A stretch of 64,000 nucleotides of DNA from Methylobacterium terricola (GTDB lineage Bacteria > Pseudomonadota > Alphaproteobacteria > Rhizobiales > Beijerinckiaceae): positions 372,001 to 436,000 of the forward strand of contig NZ_VDDA01000005.1 of assembly GCF_006151805.1 (NCBI RefSeq), in the 5' to 3' direction. Position 1 is the stretch's first letter; each line of letters opens with the position of its first letter. The notes below the pieces were generated by a model. The model was not told where the DNA came from, did not search any database, and was given only the letters and a program-made list of their open reading frames with translations. Below are positions 7,995 through 16,906 of this stretch, piece by piece. The position numbers and the translations under genes are program-made.

Positions 7995-9082
7995 CGTACC
8001 TCCTCGCGGCGCTCGCCGGGGCCGAATCGCCGATGTTGCCGCGCCATCTCTACGAGGGGAAGGGCGACCCGCTGGCCAATCCGGCGAACCGCGCGCCGGT
8101 CGGCACCGGCCCATTCGTCTTCCGCGAATGGGTGCCGGGCAGCCACGTGGCTTACGTCCGCAACCCGAACTACTGGGATCCGGGCAAGCCCTACCTCGAC
8201 GAGCTGGTGGTGCGGATCATCCCGGACGGGGCCGCGCGGGCGACGCCGGTGGCCCCGCCCGACGTCGCGCGCTTCGCCGCCCTGCCGCATCTCGGCCTCG
8301 AGAGCCACGGCAACGAGTATGGCCCGACGATCTACGGGATCGAGTTCAACCTCGACAACCCGTACCTGCGCCACCGCGCCGTACGCCAGGCGATCGCTCA
8401 CGCCATCGACCGTCCGGCCCTGCTCAAGGTGGCGTGGTACGGGCTCGGCGATCCCTCCGACAGCGTGGTGAGCCCGACGCTCAGGGAATTCTACAACCCG
8501 GATGTGCCGCGTTACGCCTTCGATCCGGGCCGCGCCGAACGCCTCCTCGACGAGGCCGGCTTCCCGCGCAAGGGCCGGACCCGTTTCACCCTGACCCACG
8601 ATTACCAGCCCTTCGGCGAGGGTTTCAAACGCACCGGCGAGGTCATCCGCTCCTCGCTCGCCCGGGTCGGCATCGACGTCACCGTCCGCGGGCAGGATTT
8701 CCCGTCCTACCTTCGGCGGGTCTATACCGACCGGGACTTCGACTTCACCAATCACCCGTTCACCAACAAGTTCGATCCCACGGTCGGGCTGCAGCGCTTC
8801 TTCACCAGCGACAACGTCCGCAAGGGCGTCGCCTTCACCAATGCCAGCCGCTACGCCAATCCGGAGATCGACCGCCTGTTCGCCGCCATCGCGGTCGAGG
8901 GCGACAGGGCCCGGCGCAAGGCGGCGATCGACGCGATCCAGGCGATCCTGCTCGCCGACCTGCCGGTGCTGCCGCTGTTCCTCGGCCGGTCGATCACCGT
9001 GTTCAACCGTCGGGTCGTGAACCACACGATCGGCGCCACCGGTGTCTCGGCGAACTTTTCGGAATTGTGGTTGCGCGGCTGA
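7985..9082 (+). pseudogene. Second family-5 ABC substrate-binding protein, 5' third deleted
   Basis: From about 7985 a coding frame reads RPAPYLLAALAGAESPMLPRHLYEG and continues to a normal C-terminus at 9082. This lines up with RPAPFLISAFAGAESPIVPRHIYGA of the binding protein at 1-1590, so the two are paralogues. The signal peptide and roughly the first 150 residues are absent, and no start codon with a ribosome site lies near the join. A second lesion is visible: after RIIPDGAARA the text continues PVAPPDVARFAALPHL, about 11 residues shorter than the paralogue at the AFEAGEVDLGG position. The remainder, with VRQAIAHAIDRPALL and FPSYLRRVYTDRDFD, is intact. Without a signal peptide the product could not reach the periplasm. 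Confidence 0.85.
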
Positions 9083-9421
9083 TGCCCGGCCGACGCCGGC
9101 ATCGCCGTCAAGGTCTCCGGTCGTCACCCTTCGCGTTCGTTCGGGATACCGAACGATAGACCACCGGCCGGGCGGGCCAACCGTCAGCCTCGCCGTCGCG
9201 TCCCGGCGCCACTCCCGTCTGCCCTCCATCGCATCGGGTTCGAGGCGGACAATCTTCTCGGTCGGCCGCCCGTAGCGGGCAGATCGTCTCCTCAATATCG
9301 TTCTTTAAAAAGAACAATCTCGTTGACTTGGCGAACGCCTCCGGACACCTTTGGACCGTCGGATGCGGCCCCCGGATGCGGGCTCGTCCGGTCTCCCTTC
9401 ACGAACCAGGAGGCTCCCCCG
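9083..9421 (+). promoter_or_regulatory. groES leader and control region
   Basis: No gene is visible in these 339 bases. An inverted repeat with GTTCTT/AAGAAC arms and a TAAA centre lies at 9300-9315. TTGACT follows at 9323-9328, and an overlapping CTTGGC at 9327-9332 with CCTTTG at 9349-9354 resembles an alphaproteobacterial heat-shock (RpoH) promoter at 16-base spacing. A strong ribosome site AGGAGG at 9408-9413 sits 8 bases before the groES ATG. The classical CIRCE element (TTAGCACTC and its complement) was not found. Promoter assignment is tentative. Confidence 0.4.
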
Positions 9422-11364
<1,943 letters not shown>

Positions 11365-11374
11365 CCCCTCGTCC

Positions 11375-11399
11375 GCGCCCCGGACCTGCGCCGGGGCGC
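11375..11399 (+). terminator. GC-rich hairpin after groEL
   Basis: Perfect 9-base arms GCGCCCCGG and CCGGGGCGC flank a 7-base loop, starting about 10 bases after the groEL stop. No T-run follows, so it may be a partial terminator or an mRNA-stabilising stem before the small gene at 11429. Confidence 0.5.
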
Positions 11400-11428
11400 A
11401 CCATCCCCCTCGTCGCGCGAGGACAACC

Positions 11429-11554
11429 ATGCCGCAAATTCCCGATCCGGCCGTGCCGTTCCACCCCTCCGAGCCGAGCCCCGGCCTCGTCGTCGTCGCG
11501 CTCTGGGCCGTGCTGATCCTGGCCGCCTTCGCGTTCCTGCTGCGCGCCGCCTGA
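11429..11554 (+). CDS. Small single-span membrane protein, 41 residues
   Basis: Short gene between groEL and the FAD protein. The product has a Pro-rich soluble N-terminus (MPQIPDPAVPFHPSEPSPG) and one strong hydrophobic segment, LVVVALWAVLILAAFAFLL, at about residues 20-38, ending RAA. GAGGAC just upstream gives a ribosome site. It ends 12 bases before the next start, so it is probably co-transcribed with the FAD protein. It matches no family that I recognise; its position and TM pattern suggest a small membrane anchor or assembly factor, without further support. Confidence 0.6.
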   Translation: MPQIPDPAVPFHPSEPSPGLVVVALWAVLILAAFAFLLRAA

Positions 11555-11566
11555 CGGATCGTTTCG

Positions 11567-12952
11567 ATGAATCCGGTCATCGCGGTTGTCGGCGCCGGCT
11601 TCAGCGGCAGCATGGCGGCGCTCCATCTCCTGGCCGCCCTGCCCCGCTCCTGGTCGGTGCTGCTGTGCGAGAAGGCCGGCAGCTTCGGGCGGGGGCTCGC
11701 CTACGGCACCGAGGCCCCCGCCCACCTGCTCAACCTGCGCAGCCCCAACGTGAGCGCCTATCCCGACCGGCCGGACCACTTCGCGACCTGGCTCGGCGGC
11801 TTGCCGGAGGACGAGCGGGCAGGCGTCGCGGTGACGCCGGCCGGCACCTTCGCGCCCCGCGCGCTCTACGGCCGCTATCTCGGCGAGCTGCTCACGGAGG
11901 CGGTGGTGGCCGAGGGCACGCCGCGGCTCCACCTCGTCCACGATGCGATCGCCGATCTCGTCCCGGTCGCGGGCGGATACGCCGTGCGCACCGAGGGCGG
12001 GGCCTCCTACCCAGTGGCCGGCGCGGTGCTCGCCATGGGCAACCTCACCGGTCCGGGGGCGCCGCCGAGCCGCCACCGGCTCGATCCGTGGCGGCCGGAG
12101 GAGTTCGGGCGGCTGCACCCGGATCGGCCGGTCCTCGTCGTCGGCACCGGCCTCACCATGGTCGACGCGGTCGCCTCCCTGCGCGGCCGGGGTTTTTCCG
12201 GCCGGATCGTCGCCCTGTCGCGCCGCGGCCTGGTGCCGAACGTCCACGCCCCGACCAAGCCCTGGCCGGTCCCCGACCTCACCGCCGCCGATCTCGCGTC
12301 CCTGACCCGGCTGACCCGGCGGATCCGGGCCGAGATCGCCGCGGCGGCCCGCGCCGGGCGCGACTGGCGCGACGTGATCGACGCGCTTCGCCCGGTCATC
12401 GGCTATCTGTGGCGCAGCCTTCCGGGACTTGAACGGTCCCGCTTCCTGCGCCACCTGCGGCCGTTCTGGGACGTGCATCGCCACCGCGCCGCCCCGCCGG
12501 CCGCTACGGCGATCGCCAGGGAGATCGCCGCCGGCACCCTGGACGTGCGGGCGGGGCGCATCCTCGCCATCGCGGACGGCCCCGGCGAGGCCGTGGTGAC
12601 GATCCGGCCGCGGGGCGGCACCACGGACGAGACCCTGACGGTGCAGGGTATCGTCGACGCCACCGGGATCGGGCGCATCGACGAGACCGGGGACCCGCTG
12701 CTGCGCCGCCTCGTCGTGCGGGGCCTCGCACGGCCGGACGCATTCGGGCTCGGCCTCGCGGCCGGCGACGATTATCGCCTGCGCGCCGAACGGCCGGGCC
12801 GGCTCTGGACGATGGGACCGCTCCTGCGCGGCACGCTGTGGGAATGCGTTGCGGTGCCGGACATCCGCAGCCAGGCCGCCGAGGTCGCCGCCCTGATCGC
12901 CGCGGAGGTCGAATGCCTGCCGGCGGGCCGGGGTCACCCCCCGTCGGAGTGA
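11567..12952 (+). CDS. FAD/NAD(P)-binding protein, YdhS/COG4529-like
   Basis: Predicted flavoprotein of 461 residues. The N-terminal dinucleotide fold reads VVGAGFSGSMAALHLL (GxGxxG at residues 9-14). It is followed by GRGLAYGTEAPAHLLNLRSPNVSAYPDRPDHFATWL, which is characteristic of the COG4529 group (NAD_binding_9). A second nucleotide loop, VLVVGTGLTMVDAVASL, appears near residue 187, and IVDATGIGRIDE near residue 362. The C-terminus, LRGTLWECVAVPDIRSQA, is also typical. The reaction is unknown for the family; some members have been linked to sulfur or iron metabolism. It is the last gene before the insertion-sequence remnants. Confidence 0.85.
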   Translation: MNPVIAVVGAGFSGSMAALHLLAALPRSWSVLLCEKAGSFGRGLAYGTEAPAHLLNLRSPNVSAYPDRPDHFATWLGGLPEDERAGVAVTPAGTFAPRALYGRYLGELLTEAVVAEGTPRLHLVHDAIADLVPVAGGYAVRTEGGASYPVAGAVLAMGNLTGPGAPPSRHRLDPWRPEEFGRLHPDRPVLVVGTGLTMVDAVASLRGRGFSGRIVALSRRGLVPNVHAPTKPWPVPDLTAADLASLTRLTRRIRAEIAAAARAGRDWRDVIDALRPVIGYLWRSLPGLERSRFLRHLRPFWDVHRHRAAPPAATAIAREIAAGTLDVRAGRILAIADGPGEAVVTIRPRGGTTDETLTVQGIVDATGIGRIDETGDPLLRRLVVRGLARPDAFGLGLAAGDDYRLRAERPGRLWTMGPLLRGTLWECVAVPDIRSQAAEVAALIAAEVECLPAGRGHPPSE

Positions 12953-13060
12953 TCCGCCCTGAAGCATGGCTGTGAGCCGACGTGGTCCTGACCCACCAAA
13001 CTGGTCCGCGCTGAGCGCAATCCTTTCGGGCATCCTGAACCCTGACGGAGGGTGGCTGCC

Positions 13061-13506
13061 ATGCCTCGCGAACGCGTCACGAACGAACAGATCGCCTTCG
13101 CCCTCCGACAGGCGGAGAACGGCAGCACCGTGGACGAGGTCGGTCGGAAGATGGGCGTGTCCGAGCCGACCTTCTCCCGGTGGAAGTCGCAGTTCGTCGG
13201 CATAGGTGTGCCGGAGACCCAGCGGTTGAAGCCGCTGGCGGAGGAGAACAGCAAGCTCATGCGGCTGGTCGCCGACCTCACGCTGGATCGCTCGATGTTG
13301 CAGGACGTGCTCAAGCGAAAGTGGTCAGGACCGCCGTTCGCCGAGAGGTCGCCGGTCACCTGCAGGTCGCCTACGGCACCATCGAACGACGGGCCTGTCA
13401 GGCCATCGGCTTCGGCCGCTCATCCCAGCGCGACCGTACGCGCTCCGATCTGCAGGTGGCGCTGCGCATGCGGCTGAAGAGACTCGCCGCCGCTCGGGGC
13501 CGGTAT
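13061..13506 (+). pseudogene. IS3-family transposase remnant (orfA plus start of orfB)
   Basis: The 5' part of an IS3-type element. orfA starts MPRERVTNEQIAFALRQAE after a GGAGGG ribosome site and shows the helix-turn-helix pattern VDEVGRKMGVSEPTFSRWK, then a leucine-zipper region ending LDRSMLQDVLKRK. At about 13315-13325 the coding signal moves to the -1 frame as VVRTAVRREVAGHLQVAYG, the normal orfB beginning; a programmed -1 shift is usual in this family. orfB breaks off after LKRLAAARGRY near 13506. The DDE catalytic domain is therefore missing and the element is dead. Confidence 0.85.
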
Positions 13507-14200
13507 CCTTGTCGTTCGTTGCCATTGCGCGCGCATTTGGGTCGGTCGACGAGATCTGCCGGTCGGGCGCAGCCTCGACGAGCATCTCGACGGCCTGCAA
13601 GGTGCGCAGACGATCCCGCAGCGCGGCCAACCTCTCGGTTTCCTGGCGGTCAGTAGTGTCGAGGGGTGTGAGGTCGCGTCCAATGCTCGTCTCGACCTGC
13701 TCGATGCGCCGACGGACTGCTGCCCGGGTGAAGTTGCAGTCTCGCGTATTCACGGCCTTGAACCGGCTACCGTCGATGGCCACGACGCCTCCGGTCAGGA
13801 GACCGACTTGGCGGCAGAGGATCACGAAACGTCGGCACGTGGCACGCAGCACCTCACCGGTCTCGCGTCGGAAGTCGGCGTTTGTCTCGAAGTCGAGTGA
13901 GAGGCGGCCGATCAGCCCCATCAGCTCAACATTGCGCCCGGCCTCCCGCTCCACGCACCGGCTCGACGGGATCTTATTGAGATGGCCGTACAGGTAGATC
14001 TTGAGCAGCATCGCAGGATGATAACCTGGTCGGCCGGTGATGGCGGGCGTCACGCCAGCAACGCCGAGGGCGGTGAGATCGCGTTCGTCGACGAACACAT
14101 CGATGACGCGAGCCGGGTTGTCCGGGACGATGTCATCGTCCAGATAAGCAGGAAGCAAGGCAATCTGACGACAGCCTGCACGTTGGATAGAGCATGTCAT
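13500..14200 (-). pseudogene. IS1182-family transposase, 3' half missing
   Basis: Minus-strand frame starting MTCSIQRAGCRQIALLPAYL with the IS1182 pattern: LDDDIVPDNPARVIDVFVDE, GRPGYHPAMLLKIYLYGHLN, SSRCVEREAGRNVELMGLIG, GGVVAIDGSRFKAVNTRDCN and, near residue 220, SSTDPNARAMATNDKDTG. Intact proteins of this family are about 450-500 residues; here homology ends after about 235 residues at 13500-13507, exactly where the IS3 orfB fragment ends. The frame then runs antisense through the IS3 remnant to 13325. The two elements therefore recombined or one inserted into the other, with loss of both inner halves. Clear terminal repeats were not found. Confidence 0.85.
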
Positions 14201-14425
14201 CCTTCACCTCCCGTATCGGAGTCAGGACAAACATGTTGAACCAATAACATTAATTGGTAGATTAAATATATGCATATTTCAAATATACGGAACCAATAAA
14301 GATGCGCGTAGTCTCGATCTCCGTCATACTCTGTCGTCGGTCGGAGCGCAGCTTTCGGATGCTCGTGGGCGGCGAGTCGTATCGGAGGAGTATACAACGC
14401 GCCATTCGAGGCGACCGGCGATTAG
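14201..14425. other. Intergenic DNA beside the IS1182 remnant, no gene seen
   Basis: An AT-rich patch at 14230-14300, with TTGGTAGATTAAATATATGC-like composition, lies just outside the IS1182 start and may hold its terminal repeat. A GGAGG sequence at about 14386 could be an orphan ribosome site for the degraded frame that follows. No intact gene is supported on either strand. Confidence 0.35.
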
Positions 14426-14668
14426 ACAAGACGTCTCCAAGAGCTTGCGGCCTCCGGCAGGCGGATCAAGAGATATCAGCTGCGAGAACTGGCCTACGGA
14501 ATTCGGCAGGTCATCTGCGGCGAGTTTCAGGTTTCCGCCGAAGCAGGCACTACGGTGTCCGTATTCGTCGTGCGCGCCATCGATGGCAGCTTCTACGAAG
14601 TTGCCACCTGCGGCCCTCGTGTCCTGCAAAACGTCAAAGCAGCCTTCCGCCATAGTGGGCAAGCCTGA
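14426..14668 (+). pseudogene. Fragment of an unidentified small gene (C-terminal 80 codons)
   Basis: A frame opening after a TAG at 14423 and ending TGA at 14666-14668 reads TRRLQELAASGRRIKRYQLR, then ELAYGIRQVICGEFQVSAEA, GTTVSVFVVRAIDGSFYEVA and a closing CGPRVLQNVKAAFRHSGQA. Its composition and hydrophobic pattern are protein-like, unlike the other frames here. No start codon with a ribosome site is available, so it is either frameshifted upstream or truncated by the adjacent insertion-sequence rearrangement. Family unknown. A competing minus-strand frame of 112 codons (14324-14662) overlaps it and is judged less likely. Confidence 0.3.
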
Positions 14669-14808
14669 TCACCAGCCGCTCTTTTCAAACGGCCTGCACC
14701 CCATCCAGACCTCCGGCGACAGCGCCTCCGAATGTCGGCTACGGGTCAGGTGTTTTTCCGCGCGCGGCGCGGCGAGGGTCCCGGCATCGATGGTTCGAGA
14801 CCGGAGCG

Positions 14809-16755
14809 TCACGCCCAGATTCGGCCCCGTCCGCCCGCGGTGGCGCTCCGGAGGCGGGACAGGAGTTCGTCGAGCGGCATCGGCATCCCGAGCAGGTGGC
14901 CTTGCGCGTAGCGACAGCCGTGGCGGCGCGCCGCCGCCAGCTGCTCGCCTGTCTCGACGCCCTCGGCGATGCAATCGAGCCCAAGGTTCTGGCACAGGTC
15001 GAGGATCGTCACCACCACGCTGCGGCCGAGATCGGACTGGATGTCCGCCATGAAGCTGCGGTCGATCTTGATCTTGTCGAGCGGCAGGCGATGGACGTAG
15101 CCGAGGCTGGAATACCCGGTCCCGAAATCGTCCAGCGCGATCTGGATGCCGAGCGCCCTCAGGGTGGCGATGGCGTCCCTGGCGCGCTCGAAGTCGCGCA
15201 TCAGCGCCGTCTCGGTCAGTTCGAGCGTGAGCCGCCGCGGATCGAGGCCGCTCTCGCGCACCGCCGCCAGGATCGCGCAGACCGTCTCGGACGATGCGAG
15301 ATTATGCGACGACAGGTTGAAGGACAGGCCGACCTCCGGCGGCAGACGGGTGGCGTCGGCCAGCGCCTTGCGCAGGAGCAGGGTCGTCACCGTGTGGATG
15401 ATCCCGCTGCGCTCCGCCGCCGCGATGAAGCGGTCGGGCGGGACGCGGCCGAGAACCGGGCTGGTCCAGCGCGCCAGACCCTCGACGAGGGCGACCGCGT
15501 CCGTGGCCGTGTCGAGGATCGGCTGGTAGTACACCTCCATCTCGGCGGCGAGGTCGGCGCTCAGAAGGGCGGTCTCGACCGCCAGCTCGGCGCGGATCGC
15601 ATCCTCGTGCTCGCGCGAGAACAGGGTCGCGGCACCGCGCAGGTGCTCCTTGGCGTGGTAGAGCGCGTAGTCCGCGCGGTCGAACAGCACGTCGGCGCTG
15701 CGCCCGGCACTCGGATACAGGGCGAGGCCGCAGGAGCAGTCCGCGACGACCTGCGTCTCACCGACCCGGATCGGCGCACGCAGCGCCTCGCAGATGCGGT
15801 TGCAGACGGCGATCACCTCGTCCTCCGGCCCGGACGGACGGATGAGGAGGCCGAACTCGTCGCCCCCGAGCCGCGCGGCCGTGATGTCCGGGCCGGCGAA
15901 GGCGGACAGGCGCCGTGCGATCTCGGTGAGAACGCGGTCGCCGGCGGTATGGCCGTAGGTGTCGTTGATCGGCTTGAAGCGGTCGAGGTCGAGGATCGCG
16001 AGGCCGAACGGCGCGTCGGTCCCGGCCGCCTCCTCCAGCAGGCCGTCGAGACGCTGGAAGAAGAAGCGCCGGTTGGGAAGCCCGGTCAGGCCGTCGGTAT
16101 GGGCGACCCGCGCGTTCTCGTCCGCCAGCCGTTCGGCGCGCGCCTGCGCCTCGACGAGCCGGATGAAGGTCAGGAAGTTGTCGGCGAGGATGCGCACCAT
16201 GACGGCCGTCACGAAAGCGGTGTTCAGCGCGATGGCGACGAAGACGTGGTTGCCGCTGGTCAGGTGGTGGACCAGGAAGACGCCCATGACGATGACGGTC
16301 ACCAGGAAGGCGGCGACCGGAAGGTGGGTCAGGCAGAAGATGCAGGCCACGACCGTGACGGCGACGAAAATTGCCACGTGCCCCTGCTCGAACGGACCGC
16401 CGTAGCGACCGAGCCCGATCGCCCAGGTCACGAAGGCGGCCGAGAGCACGGCCGTCAGGAGGCTGGTGGCCCGGAGCTGGCGCACGGCGTCCTTCGGCGC
16501 GAGATCGTGGGGCTGCAGGCGCCACCAGTGGACGGCCCGCAGCGCGCAGATCGCCACGAGGAGTCCGGGCATGCCGAGGGTCATCCAGGCCGGAGCCACG
16601 GCGTAATGCGTGAACGACAGCGCGCACGTATTGACGCATAGCAGCGTATACAGGGACGATATGTACTTCTTAAGCTCCGTCACCTGCCGTGTCTCGATGC
16701 CGGAACGAAGCGGGTTGCCGGATACGCCAGTGAGGAATTCTTTCCAGTGCTTCAT
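14809..16755 (-). CDS. Membrane GGDEF-EAL protein (c-di-GMP turnover)
   Basis: 648-residue membrane signalling protein. The N-terminal 200 residues hold about six hydrophobic segments, followed by a short coiled-coil linker (LVEAQARAERLADENARVAH). The diguanylate cyclase domain has the intact active site RLGGDEF at residues 295-301 and LDLDRFKPINDTYGH upstream. The EAL domain has VEGLARW at 424-430 (Glu kept, Ala changed to Gly), ELTETALM, DDFGTGYSSLGYV and EGVET, so phosphodiesterase activity is possible. The start at 16755 (MKHWKEFLTG) is favoured over the longer frame from 16851, because the extra codons cover an AT-rich promoter-like stretch. It is the last gene after the giant-protein export operon on the same strand, suggesting a link between c-di-GMP and surface adhesion. 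Confidence 0.9.
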   Translation of the reverse strand: MKHWKEFLTGVSGNPLRSGIETRQVTELKKYISSLYTLLCVNTCALSFTHYAVAPAWMTLGMPGLLVAICALRAVHWWRLQPHDLAPKDAVRQLRATSLLTAVLSAAFVTWAIGLGRYGGPFEQGHVAIFVAVTVVACIFCLTHLPVAAFLVTVIVMGVFLVHHLTSGNHVFVAIALNTAFVTAVMVRILADNFLTFIRLVEAQARAERLADENARVAHTDGLTGLPNRRFFFQRLDGLLEEAAGTDAPFGLAILDLDRFKPINDTYGHTAGDRVLTEIARRLSAFAGPDITAARLGGDEFGLLIRPSGPEDEVIAVCNRICEALRAPIRVGETQVVADCSCGLALYPSAGRSADVLFDRADYALYHAKEHLRGAATLFSREHEDAIRAELAVETALLSADLAAEMEVYYQPILDTATDAVALVEGLARWTSPVLGRVPPDRFIAAAERSGIIHTVTTLLLRKALADATRLPPEVGLSFNLSSHNLASSETVCAILAAVRESGLDPRRLTLELTETALMRDFERARDAIATLRALGIQIALDDFGTGYSSLGYVHRLPLDKIKIDRSFMADIQSDLGRSVVVTILDLCQNLGLDCIAEGVETGEQLAAARRHGCRYAQGHLLGMPMPLDELLSRLRSATAGGRGRIWA

Positions 16756-16906
16756 GGCGGCGGGCAATCCTGCGAACGTCCGGCAGACTAGCCGGCCCCA
16801 TTTAAGAATTGTTTCAATTTTAGGTTGTATATATCGATAAGCGCCCGCCAAGGATGTGAGCCCGCGGCCAGCGGGCCGACGGCCGATCCAGTGCGCTCGG
16901 GAGCCT
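16756..16906 (-). promoter_or_regulatory. AT-rich promoter-like interval before the GGDEF-EAL gene
   Basis: The 150 bases between the M50-HlyD stop and the GGDEF-EAL start contain an AT-rich tract at 16798-16842, contrasting with the GC-rich flanks. On the minus strand it includes a TTGAAA element and TATATA-like stretches. This suggests that the GGDEF-EAL gene has its own promoter as well as possible read-through from the export operon. Exact elements are uncertain. Confidence 0.35.

Noticed and set aside
9083..9421. CIRCE/HrcA operator before groES.
   Set aside because: TTAGCACTC and its complement are not present; only an unrelated palindrome is seen.
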